Source: an uncultured Erwinia sp. (GTDB lineage Bacteria > Pseudomonadota > Gammaproteobacteria > Enterobacterales > Enterobacteriaceae). From it: DNA of 11,333 nucleotides. Shown here piece after piece: positions 1 through 6,132 of this stretch. The DNA lies in assembly GCA_946221915.1 (NCBI GenBank), contig CAMIKG010000099.1, positions 1-11,333 of the forward strand, given 5' to 3'. The notes under the pieces are model-generated. The model was not told where the DNA came from. It made no database searches and saw only the letters and a list, made by a program, of their open reading frames with translations. Position 1 is the first letter of the stretch. Every line of letters starts with the position of its first letter. A program made the position numbers and the translations under genes.

Positions 1-109
1 CGCCATCCCCGATCCCACAGCAACGCCCCCGATGCGCGATACCCTGCGCCGTACCCGATCCCCGCTCCCCCAGCAACACCCCCGATGCGCGATACCCAAT
101 GCCAGATGA
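1..109. repeat. Direct repeat downstream of the sugar-binding protein gene
   Basis: The stretch holds two copies of a 27-bp block, at 18-44 and 71-97. They differ at one position (G or A after CAGCAAC), and the period is 53 bp. The flanks before each copy (1-17 and 48-70) also resemble each other (CGCCATCCCCGATCCC against CGCCGTACCCGATCCCC), so this looks like a tandem array that may run past the left edge. No open reading frame with coding character and no clear hairpin terminator were seen here. It lies just after the stop codon of the minus-strand binding-protein gene. Confidence 0.7.
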
Positions 110-1051
110 TTACTTCACCGTCCACCCCTTATAATCACCCACATTATTGCGATCAATCATCCGCACCGGAATCAATACCGTCTCCTTCGGCGCTGGCTTA
201 CCCTGCAAAATATCGTAACCAATCTCAACAGCACGCGCCGCCATCACCTGCGGGTCCTGAGCAGGCGTCGCGACAAACAGCGAATTACTTCGCTTCAGCG
301 CCTCCTCACCATCCGGCGACCCATCAACGCCGACAATAAAGAACTCACTGCGCTGCGCCTGTTTCGCCGCCAGATCCGCACCAATCGCCGTCGGATCATT
401 AATCGCAAACACCGCATCCACTTTTGGATTAGCAGAAAGCAGCGATGTCATCACCTCCAGCCCGCCTTCGCGACTGCCTTTGGCATTTTGATTATCCGAA
501 AGCACCTTAATATCAGGATGCTTCTTCAGCTCGCCCTGACAGCCGGAAACCCGATCCATAATCGACGACACTGGCGGCCCGTTGATAATCAGAATCTCGC
601 CTTTGCCTTTCAGCCGATTAGCAATGTACTGACAGGCCTGCATCCCGGCCTGGGTGTTATCCGAGGTAATTGATGCATCCGCCCCGTCCGCCGTCACATC
701 CACCGCCACCACAACCACACCGGCGTCACGCGCGCGTTTCACTGCCGGAGCGATACCCTTCGAATCCGCCGCGCCGAGCAAAATCATATCCACCTTCGCG
801 GCGATGAAATTATCGATTTGCGTCACCTGCTGACCGAGATCGTAACCGCTGGACACCAGTGTGACCTTCACGTCATTGCCCGCCAGCTCATGAGCTTTCA
901 TCTCGGCACCCTTGGCGATCTGCACAAAGAATGGGTTCGCCAAATCCCCGACTGTAACACCGATACTTTTTAGTTCTTTCGCCTGCGCCAGTGACGCCGC
1001 CAGCAACAGTGAAACGGCCAGCACACCAGCCGTAACCCGATTTAAACGCAT
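110..1051 (-). CDS. Ribose-type sugar ABC transporter, periplasmic substrate-binding protein
   Basis: This 313-aa protein is the periplasmic sugar receptor of the importer encoded with the two genes just upstream. Residues 1-24 form a signal peptide (basic start, hydrophobic core, AQA cleavage site). The mature part has the fold pattern of the RbsB-like peripl_BP_4 family. NPFF is at residues 39-42, followed by repeated Rossmann-like segments (VDMILLGAADS, VVVVAVDV, AVFAINDPTAIGA, IVGVDGSPDGEEA). Compared with E. coli RbsB from memory, the Asn-Pro-Phe-Phe, the Asn of AIND, the Asp of GVDG, an Arg in MDR and a Gln near the C-terminus are kept. The Arg that follows Asp in RbsB (LDR) is Val here (VDV), and the Phe of the RbsB ADF segment seems absent, so ribose itself is uncertain. 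The ATG is preceded by AGGAGA at a good distance. A 236-nt repeat-rich spacer separates it from the permease gene. The family is secure; the substrate is unknown. Confidence 0.9.
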   Translation of the reverse strand: MRLNRVTAGVLAVSLLLAASLAQAKELKSIGVTVGDLANPFFVQIAKGAEMKAHELAGNDVKVTLVSSGYDLGQQVTQIDNFIAAKVDMILLGAADSKGIAPAVKRARDAGVVVVAVDVTADGADASITSDNTQAGMQACQYIANRLKGKGEILIINGPPVSSIMDRVSGCQGELKKHPDIKVLSDNQNAKGSREGGLEVMTSLLSANPKVDAVFAINDPTAIGADLAAKQAQRSEFFIVGVDGSPDGEEALKRSNSLFVATPAQDPQVMAARAVEIGYDILQGKPAPKETVLIPVRMIDRNNVGDYKGWTVK

Positions 1052-1127
1052 AGATCTTCTCCTGTGTGGATTGGATTACCTTCGCGCCGTCCTCCGACTG
1101 ACGAGGGGTTATAGACGGGCGTCGTTT

Positions 1128-1167
1128 GCTCCCCCTCCCCAGCCCTCCCCCACTTCATGGGGGAGGG
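1128..1167. repeat. GC-rich palindrome (REP-like hairpin)
   Basis: A perfect 10-bp inverted repeat, CCCTCCCCCA (1143-1152) and TGGGGGAGGG (1158-1167), has a 5-nt loop. It is preceded by a pyrimidine-rich arm starting GCTCCCCCTCCCC at 1128. The 26-bp block 1128-1153 is identical to 11276-11301 at the other end of the window, so this is a dispersed intergenic repeat family. It lies in the permease to binding-protein spacer, where such a hairpin in the mRNA could affect stability or partial termination. That role is inference. Confidence 0.75.
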
Positions 1168-1239
1168 AGAGTCAGATTCCCTGCCTCGCATAAGTAATGG
1201 AGAAGGAGAGTCAGATTCCCTGCCTCGCATAAGTAATGG
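1166..1239. repeat. 35-bp direct repeat, two copies, period 39 bp
   Basis: A 35-bp unit beginning GGAGAGTCAGATTCCCTGCC occurs at 1166-1200 and again, identical, at 1205-1239. A decayed third copy (GGAGCGTCAGCCTCCGC) starts near 1244. Together with the adjacent palindrome it fills most of the 236-nt gap between the permease gene and the binding-protein gene (1052-1287). Short open frames crossing it are built from the repeat and look non-coding. Confidence 0.8.
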
Positions 1240-1287
1240 GGAGGGAGCGTCAGCCTCCGCGCTTCACCTGTATCAACGAAAAAAGCG

Positions 1288-2274
1288 TTAAGCCTGATGA
1301 TGACGGGTGCGGTACTTATCAAGCAGCACCGCAATAATGATCACCGCCCCTTTGATCACCAGCTGCCAGAAGTACGACACCCCCATCAGCGTCATACCGT
1401 TGTTCAGCGTGGCAATAATCAGCGCACCGATTAACGTACCGGTAATACTGCCAATCCCGCCGACAAAACTGGTGCCGCCGAGGATCACTGCCGCGATGGC
1501 GTCCAGCTCATACCCCACCCCCAGATTGCCGTTGGCACTGTACAAGCGCGACGCACTCATCAGCCCGCCCAGACCAGACAACAAACCGCTGGCGGCATAA
1601 ACAAACAGCAACACCGCGCCGACCTTAATCCCGGTCAGCCGCGCCGCCTGCATATTGCCGCCCACGGCATAGATATGTACCCCCAGCGTGGTACGGCGCA
1701 GAATAAACCAGCACAGCGCCACCACGGCAAACGCAATCACCACCAGCCACGGCACCGGCCCAAGATAGCCATTGCCGAGCCACTCAAAATTGATCGACGA
1801 GTTAATCACCGTCGTGCCATCCGCCAGCAGATAGGCCGCACCGCGCAACGCGGTATAAGTGCCAAGCGTGACGATAAACGGCGGTAACCCCGCCCAGGCG
1901 ACCAGCACGCCGTTAAACAGCCCCATCAGCAGACCCGCCAGCAGCGCAGCAGGAATCGACAGCCCGGCCAGCGCCGGATTAAGCGACACCACCATCGCCA
2001 CCACCGCCGTCGCACCGAGCATCGACCCCACCGACAGATCGATGCCGCCCGTCAGGATCACGAACGTCATCCCGGCCGCCAGCACAATATTGATCGACGC
2101 CTGACGGGTAATATTGAGCAGATTACCTTCGGTAAAAAAGTTCGGCGCCACCAGCCCGAACACCACCACGATCAACAGCAAAACCGGCAAAATACCCACG
2201 GTTTGCAGCATATCGGCCACTAACAGACGTTTAACACTGGGAAACTTACTGCGCTGCGGCGTACTGGTCGTCAT
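1288..2274 (-). CDS. Ribose-type sugar ABC transporter, inner-membrane permease
   Basis: This 328-aa, very hydrophobic protein belongs to the RbsC-like branch of the BPD_transp_2 permeases and would form the membrane channel as a homodimer. After a polar N-terminus of about 22 residues come many membrane segments. The family's GGIDLSVGS motif is at residues 76-84. The C-terminal GGTSFVGGIGSITGTLIGA loop, the probable ATPase contact, sits before the last two helices. The frame extends 28 codons upstream, but the ATG at 2274 was chosen because GAGGAGG (2286-2280) lies 5 nt before it and the length then fits RbsC (about 320 aa). The upstream ATPase gene stops at 2285, leaving 10 nt, so the two are probably translationally coupled. 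The start of the binding-protein gene is 236 nt downstream. Family is sure; substrate is not. Confidence 0.92.
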   Translation of the reverse strand: MTTSTPQRSKFPSVKRLLVADMLQTVGILPVLLLIVVVFGLVAPNFFTEGNLLNITRQASINIVLAAGMTFVILTGGIDLSVGSMLGATAVVAMVVSLNPALAGLSIPAALLAGLLMGLFNGVLVAWAGLPPFIVTLGTYTALRGAAYLLADGTTVINSSINFEWLGNGYLGPVPWLVVIAFAVVALCWFILRRTTLGVHIYAVGGNMQAARLTGIKVGAVLLFVYAASGLLSGLGGLMSASRLYSANGNLGVGYELDAIAAVILGGTSFVGGIGSITGTLIGALIIATLNNGMTLMGVSYFWQLVIKGAVIIIAVLLDKYRTRHHQA

Positions 2275-2279
2275 CGCGG

Positions 2280-2286
2280 CCTCCTC
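2280..2286 (-). promoter_or_regulatory. Ribosome binding site that fixes the permease start
   Basis: GAGGAGG on the minus strand, 5 nt before the ATG at 2274. It overlaps the TGA stop codon (2287-2285) of the preceding ATPase gene. This supports the downstream ATG over the start 84 nt further upstream and suggests coupled translation. Confidence 0.75.
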
Positions 2287-3799
2287 AGGCATCCACCGGC
2301 TGGCGAAGATCCACGCCGGTCGCCAGCGCCATAATGTTCTCCTGAGTAATATGTTCACCCTGCAGCTCGCCAGCCATCGTGCCTTCGCGCATCACATATA
2401 CCCGGTCGCTCATTCCGACCACCTCCGGCAGCTCGCTGGAGATCATCAGGATTGCCACCCCCTGCTGCGCCATCTGGTTCATCATGCGGTAGATCTCGCT
2501 TTTCGCGCCAACATCCACACCGCGCGTCGGCTCATCCAGCAGCAAAATGCGCGGGCCGATGGCAATCCAGCGTGCAATCAACAGTTTCTGCTGGTTGCCC
2601 CCCGATAAACCACCTGCCCGCACCTGAGCGTGCGGCACCCGAATATTGAGCGCGCGAATCGCCTCGCCGGAAATAGTCTGCCCCTTTCGCCGGTTCAGCA
2701 GACCGTAACGCGCGTCGCGCTCGATGGTGGCCATGACAATGTTTTCGTGCGCGGCGAGTTCAGGGAACAGCCCCTGGTCTTTACGATTTTCCGGCAAATA
2801 GCCTATGCCAAGGGCGATGGCGTAACGCGGCGAAGTGATATGCACGGACTGGCCGTCAATGGCGACGGTGCCGTGCGTGGCGTGGCGAATACCAAAAATC
2901 AGTTGCGCCAGCTCTGAACGTCCTGCCCCCACCAGACCCGCCAGCCCAACGATCTCCCCCGGGCGAATATGCAGACTGCAGGGATGAATTTTGCCACCGT
3001 CCGCCAGCGCCTCGACGTTCAGGCGCGGCAAACCAGAAATCGTCGCCGGTGATTTATTAAACAGATCGCTCAGCGGTCGCCCGACCATCATGCGCACCAG
3101 TTCGGCGGCATTCAGCGTTTCGCGCAGCAGGCTGCCGACATACTGCCCGTCACGCAGCACGCTGACCCGGTCGGCCAGCTCATACACCTCGGCCATGCGA
3201 TGGCTGATATAAATAATCGCCATCCCCGCACTGCGCAGGCGTTTGATCAAATCGAAAAGTTGCGCGGTTTCGCGCGAAGAGAGTGCCGCCGTGGGTTCAT
3301 CCATCACCAGAATGCGGCTGTTGCGGTGCAGAGCGCGGGCAATTTCCACCTGCTGCTGCTCGGCGATGCTGAGTCTCATCACCCGGTCGCGGGCGGAAAA
3401 CTGCGCATGCAGGCGATCGATCACCTGCTGCGCCTCCTGCTCCATCTGACGCCGCCGCACGAAGCCAGCACGCTGAATTTCTGCACCCAGGAAAATATTC
3501 TCCGCCACCGTCAGATTCGGCGCCAGATTGATCTCCTGGTAGATCAGGGTAATTCCGGCATCCAGCGCATCTTTCGGCGAGTGAATGGACGCGGGTTTGC
3601 CATCAATGAGGATCTCTCCGCTGCTGGCGCTGTAGGCGCCCGCGAGAATCTTCATCAGCGTGCTTTTCCCGGCGCCGTTCTCCCCCATCAGGGCATGCAC
3701 TTCGCCGGGAAAAACGGTCAGACTCACCTCTTTCAGGGCATAGAATTGCCCGAAGCGGCGTGAGATATGTTGCATCTCAAGAATCGGGGGTGCTGCCAT
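2285..3799 (-). CDS. Ribose-type sugar ABC transporter, tandem ATP-binding protein
   Basis: This 504-aa cytoplasmic protein contains two fused nucleotide-binding domains, as in RbsA/MglA/AraG sugar importers. The first domain has Walker A GENGAGKST (residues 39-47), a variant signature LSIAEQQQ, Walker B ILVMDEP and an H-loop His in YISHRM. The second has the degenerate P-loop GLVGAGRSE, a full LSGGNQQK signature and Walker B ILLLDEP. It lacks a normal H-loop His (SSELPE), which is typical of the family, so ATP hydrolysis is asymmetric. Length agrees with RbsA (about 500 aa). Two GTG codons lie just upstream, but ATG at 3799 has GGAGAG 5 nt before it. It is the first gene of an ATPase-permease-receptor set in rbsACB order. 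The spacer to phnE2 is 89 nt and AT-rich; I could not identify a confident promoter or terminator in it. Confidence 0.93.
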   Translation of the reverse strand: MAAPPILEMQHISRRFGQFYALKEVSLTVFPGEVHALMGENGAGKSTLMKILAGAYSASSGEILIDGKPASIHSPKDALDAGITLIYQEINLAPNLTVAENIFLGAEIQRAGFVRRRQMEQEAQQVIDRLHAQFSARDRVMRLSIAEQQQVEIARALHRNSRILVMDEPTAALSSRETAQLFDLIKRLRSAGMAIIYISHRMAEVYELADRVSVLRDGQYVGSLLRETLNAAELVRMMVGRPLSDLFNKSPATISGLPRLNVEALADGGKIHPCSLHIRPGEIVGLAGLVGAGRSELAQLIFGIRHATHGTVAIDGQSVHITSPRYAIALGIGYLPENRKDQGLFPELAAHENIVMATIERDARYGLLNRRKGQTISGEAIRALNIRVPHAQVRAGGLSGGNQQKLLIARWIAIGPRILLLDEPTRGVDVGAKSEIYRMMNQMAQQGVAILMISSELPEVVGMSDRVYVMREGTMAGELQGEHITQENIMALATGVDLRQPVDA

Positions 3800-3888
3800 C
3801 ACCACTCTCCAGTCCGACTGTTATCGCAGCAGTAGAACAGGAGAAAATAAATGGAAAATGTCAGCGGTGATTCATATTTGTCATAGTG

Positions 3889-4785
3889 TTAATGGCTGGC
3901 CCTGCCGCCAGGCTGATACAGCGGCACATCCTTGCCGATGATATAGCGGCGGCGCAGGCGGGCAGAGACCGCGTCCATCACCATCACCACCGCCACCAGC
4001 AACAGGGTGATAAACATCACCACATCCCAGTTCCACAGCCGCATGTTTTCCGCATACACCAGACCAATGCCCCCTGCGCCGACAAAGCCCAGCACCGACG
4101 CCGAACGGGTATTGGACTCCAGCTGATACAGGCTCAGTGCAAGGAATGTCGGGAACGACTGGGTGAAGATGCCGAAGCGATGTTTCTGCAGCGCATTCGC
4201 CCCGACGGCTTTCAGCCCGCGTCCCGGCGAACGCTCTACCGCTTCGTGCCCTTCGGCATACAGCTTACCCAGCAGCCCGACATCCTGCATCACGATCGCC
4301 AGCACCCCGGCCAGCGGCCCCATACCTACGGCGCGGACAAATATCAATCCCCAGATCGCCATATCAATGCCGCGCAAAATATCCAGCAGGCGCCGCACCA
4401 GCAACGCCACCGGGCGCAGCTCACGGCTGTGCATCACATTGCGTGCGGCGAGGAATGACAGCGGCAGCGCCAGCAGCGTCGCGGTCAGCGTCCCGGCAAA
4501 GACGATCGCCAGCGTGATGGCGATCTGTGAGAGATAGTAAGCAAACGGCCAGTTGATAAAGTCGTGCCAGACAAACATACGCAGAAAATAGCGGCCGATT
4601 TGCTGACAGCCTGCGACCAACTGCGCCACAGGAATACCAAACACCTGAAAGAAGAAGACATAGAACAGCAGCACCGCCAGCGCCAGCAGTGTCAGACGGC
4701 TGAGATAACGACGCTGTACGCGGAACAGCTCGCTGTGCTGCTGACGCATACTGGCGATATCAATGGGTTGTTGTGCATGCATCAT
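3889..4785 (-). CDS. phnE2: Phosphonate ABC transporter permease, second subunit (PhnE2)
   Basis: This 298-aa inner-membrane protein is the second permease of the phosphonate importer. A membrane segment (about residues 32-52) follows a charged N-terminus. Then comes a typical BPD_transp_1 domain with LPLSFLAARNV, the ATPase-coupling EAA-like loop (EAVERSPGRGLKAVGANALQ) and the PhnE-family motif SASVLGFVGAGGIGL, ending in a basic tail. Its ATG overlaps the phnE1 stop by 4 nt (ATGA), and GGAGGGG (4800-4794) stands 8 nt before it. A second ATG lies one codon downstream. PhnE1 and PhnE2 are both complete and diverged from each other, so this is a true two-permease arrangement and not a split phnE. 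Such CDE1E2 sets are known from rhizobia and others. The probable partner ATPase is PhnC. Confidence 0.92.
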   Translation of the reverse strand: MMHAQQPIDIASMRQQHSELFRVQRRYLSRLTLLALAVLLFYVFFFQVFGIPVAQLVAGCQQIGRYFLRMFVWHDFINWPFAYYLSQIAITLAIVFAGTLTATLLALPLSFLAARNVMHSRELRPVALLVRRLLDILRGIDMAIWGLIFVRAVGMGPLAGVLAIVMQDVGLLGKLYAEGHEAVERSPGRGLKAVGANALQKHRFGIFTQSFPTFLALSLYQLESNTRSASVLGFVGAGGIGLVYAENMRLWNWDVVMFITLLLVAVVMVMDAVSARLRRRYIIGKDVPLYQPGGRASH

Positions 4786-5648
4786 GCTGTTTTCCCCTCC
4801 ACGACCCAGCGGCGCAGGCGGCCGGAAAACGCATCCAGCAGCGACACCACGACAATAATTAACAGCAGGGTAATACTCACCTGGTCATAGCGATCCAGTT
4901 TGATATTGGTCATCAGTTCCTGGCCGATCCCCCCTGCCCCGACCAGGCCGAGAATCGTCGACGAGCGGAAGTTCACTTCCATGCGCATAAAGCTGTAGGA
5001 GAGAAAGATCGGTTTCACCTGCGGCCAGTAAGCAAAACGCATCCGCTGCAGTTTGCTGGCCCCTGCGGCGGCCAGGCCGCGCACCGGTTTATCGGAAGCG
5101 GTTTCAATCGCTTCATAGAACAGTTTGGTCAGGCTGCCGGTGGAGTGCAGCGCCAGCGCCAGGAAGCCGGGGATGGCGCCGATGCCAAACGCCATGACAA
5201 ACATCACTGCCCATGCCAGTTCCGGCATGGTGCGCAGGAAGGCGACCAGCGTGCGGATGCCGTAGCGCAACGACGCCGGAGTGTGGGTGTTGCCTGCAGC
5301 GAGAAACGCCAGCACCGTCGCCACCATGACTGACAGCAGCGTCGCCGCCAGCGCCAGCTGCAGGGTTTCCCAGATCAGCGGCAGCTGGATGTGCAGGCGA
5401 TAGCCCCAGTAGGCCAGTGAGCCTTCGGTACGCCCGTCGGCAAACAGCAGCGACCAGTGCAGTACCGGTATGGTTTCCAGCAGGTAGTCGAAGAAGTGTG
5501 GCAGGGAGACCCAGATGGTGTGGAGGTCAAATTCCGCGATATGTCCTGCGCTGAGATAGAGGGTGAGCAGCACGAGTGACCACAGTAGCGCATCACGTTT
5601 TTGTCGTCCTTTGATCTGCTGATAGTAGCGTTCGAAATCGTTATTCAT
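4782..5648 (-). CDS. phnE1: Phosphonate ABC transporter permease, first subunit (PhnE1)
   Basis: This 288-aa inner-membrane permease belongs to the PhnE family. There is a membrane segment near residues 20-35, a periplasmic stretch, and then the BPD_transp_1 core. The core has LRTMPELAWAVMFVMAFGIG, the coupling loop EAIETASDKPVRGLAAAGASKLQ and the family motif SSTILGLVGAGGIGQEL near residues 230-245, followed by a last helix and a basic tail. The ATG at 5648 is preferred; an in-frame GTG lies three codons upstream, and neither has a strong ribosome site (GTGGAC before the ATG). It is separated from phnD by 484 nt of repeats, yet overlaps phnE2 by 4 nt. Its translation may therefore depend on the leader hairpins just before it. 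Confidence 0.91.
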   Translation of the reverse strand: MNNDFERYYQQIKGRQKRDALLWSLVLLTLYLSAGHIAEFDLHTIWVSLPHFFDYLLETIPVLHWSLLFADGRTEGSLAYWGYRLHIQLPLIWETLQLALAATLLSVMVATVLAFLAAGNTHTPASLRYGIRTLVAFLRTMPELAWAVMFVMAFGIGAIPGFLALALHSTGSLTKLFYEAIETASDKPVRGLAAAGASKLQRMRFAYWPQVKPIFLSYSFMRMEVNFRSSTILGLVGAGGIGQELMTNIKLDRYDQVSITLLLIIVVVSLLDAFSGRLRRWVVEGKTA

Positions 5649-5666
5649 GCCGTCCACATAGTCGCA

Positions 5667-5684
5667 GGCCCGCCGTGGCGGGCC
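5667..5684. repeat. Perfect hairpin just before phnE1
   Basis: GGCCCGCC (5667-5674), two bases, GGCGGGCC (5677-5684) form a perfect 8-bp inverted repeat. It ends 18 nt before the chosen phnE1 ATG on the minus strand. No U-run follows on that strand, so it does not look like an intrinsic terminator for the operon. It could sit at the edge of the phnE1 ribosome-binding region. Confidence 0.7.
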
Positions 5685-5696
5685 GTTAAGAGTTGA

Positions 5697-5714
5697 TACC
5701 GTGCCAGCACGGTA
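5697..5714. repeat. Second perfect hairpin before phnE1
   Basis: TACCGTGC (5697-5704), two bases, GCACGGTA (5707-5714) make another perfect 8-bp stem, 12 nt from the first hairpin. It lies between the tandem array and phnE1 and is unrelated in sequence to the array. Confidence 0.65.
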
Positions 5715-5734
5715 AGACAGTTAACATCGTGCAG

Positions 5735-5911
5735 GCTCAGGGAACACGAATTGGGTCGCCTGTTGCTTTGTGCCTGCTCAGGGAACACGAATTGGGTCGC
5801 CTGTTGCTTTGTGCTTGCTCAGGGAACACCAATCGGGTCGCCTGTTGCTTTGTGCCTGCTCAGGGAACACGAGTCGGGTCGTCTGTTGCTATGTGCCTGC
5901 TCAGGGAACAC
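5735..5911. repeat. 41-bp tandem repeat array, four units plus a partial fifth
   Basis: Units begin GCTCAGGGAACAC at 5735, 5776, 5817, 5858 and 5899, giving an exact 41-bp period. Units one to four are complete and differ at only a few positions; the fifth keeps only the first 13 bp and then runs into the 128-bp inverted-end element. The 31 bp after each CAGGGAACAC core are nearly the same in every unit (GAATTGGGTCGCCTG, then TTGCTTTGTGCCTGCT), so these are not CRISPR spacers. Because 41 is not a multiple of three, the array reads open in all three plus-strand frames. Confidence 0.93.
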
Positions 5912-6029
5912 GGTCAGATCGGAAAGTCGCTTTTCGCCATCCCTGGCCGCTCGGCCCGCGCCGTCCGTAGCGGCACGGACCGCGTCCTGCCAGGCGCGGG
6001 ACGCTTTCCTCTTCTGACCGTGTTCCCTG
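5902..6029. repeat. 128-bp element with perfect 16-bp inverted ends (MITE-like)
   Basis: CAGGGAACACGGTCAG at 5902-5917 is exactly complementary to CTGACCGTGTTCCCTG at 6014-6029. Inside, GGAAAG (5921-5926) and CTTTCC (6004-6009) also pair. The centre holds GTCCGT / ACGGAC around AGCGGC, flanked by GC-rich partners. The whole segment can therefore fold into one long imperfect stem. No coding capacity is evident. It could be a non-autonomous mobile element or a BIME-like intergenic palindrome. Its ends are the same decamer that forms the core of the neighbouring arrays. Confidence 0.75.
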
Positions 6030-6099
6030 CGCCTCAGCTTTTTAGCTGTCTGTCTGTGTTCCCTGAGTTTGACTTTTATACTGTCTGTCGTGTTCCCTG
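6020..6099. repeat. GTGTTCCCTG repeat series, three copies, inverted relative to the 41-bp array
   Basis: GTGTTCCCTG occurs at 6020-6029, 6056-6065 and 6090-6099, spaced 36 and 34 bp. The stretches between share a pattern, CTTTT..A..CTGTCTGTC (for example TTTTTAGCTGTCTGTC and TTTTATACTGTCTGTC). This is a second, more diverged array. Its core is the reverse complement of the CAGGGAACAC core on the left, so the whole block is roughly mirror-symmetric around the 128-bp element. Confidence 0.75.
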
Positions 6100-6132
6100 C
6101 GCTTTAGCGTTAGTGATTATTGCTATAACGCC

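Larger units (their letters stand above)
5649..6132. other. 484-nt repeat-rich spacer between phnD and phnE1
   Basis: No gene is supported here. Open frames exist on the plus strand in all three phases, but only because a 41-bp repeat without stops runs through them. From left to right the stretch holds two perfect 8-bp hairpins, a 41-bp tandem array, a 128-bp element with inverted ends, and a looser series of GTGTTCCCTG repeats ending 33 nt before the phnD stop. On the minus-strand transcript it would be a long structured segment between the binding-protein message and the permease message. Confidence 0.85.

Noticed and set aside
1042..1230. Minus-strand 62-codon frame before the binding-protein gene
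   Set aside because: It translates the 35-bp direct repeat (RGRESDSPSP twice) and the palindrome, and overlaps the ribosome site and start of the binding-protein gene.
3818..3840. Possible operator CTGTT...AACAG, and a CTGACA -35-like motif, upstream of the sugar ATPase gene
   Set aside because: The inverted repeat has only 5-bp arms. No acceptable -10 lies 16-18 bp after CTGACA. Chance is a sufficient explanation.
3889..5648. phnE split by a frameshift, as seen in E. coli K-12
   Set aside because: Both frames encode complete permeases, each with its own coupling loop and GAGGIG motif. They are paralogues, not fragments.
5735..5911. CRISPR-like array (regular short repeats, and GTGTTCCC resembles the start of type I-E repeats)
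   Set aside because: The core is only 10-13 bp, the stretches between cores are nearly identical to each other, and no cas genes are present. It is a simple 41-bp tandem repeat.
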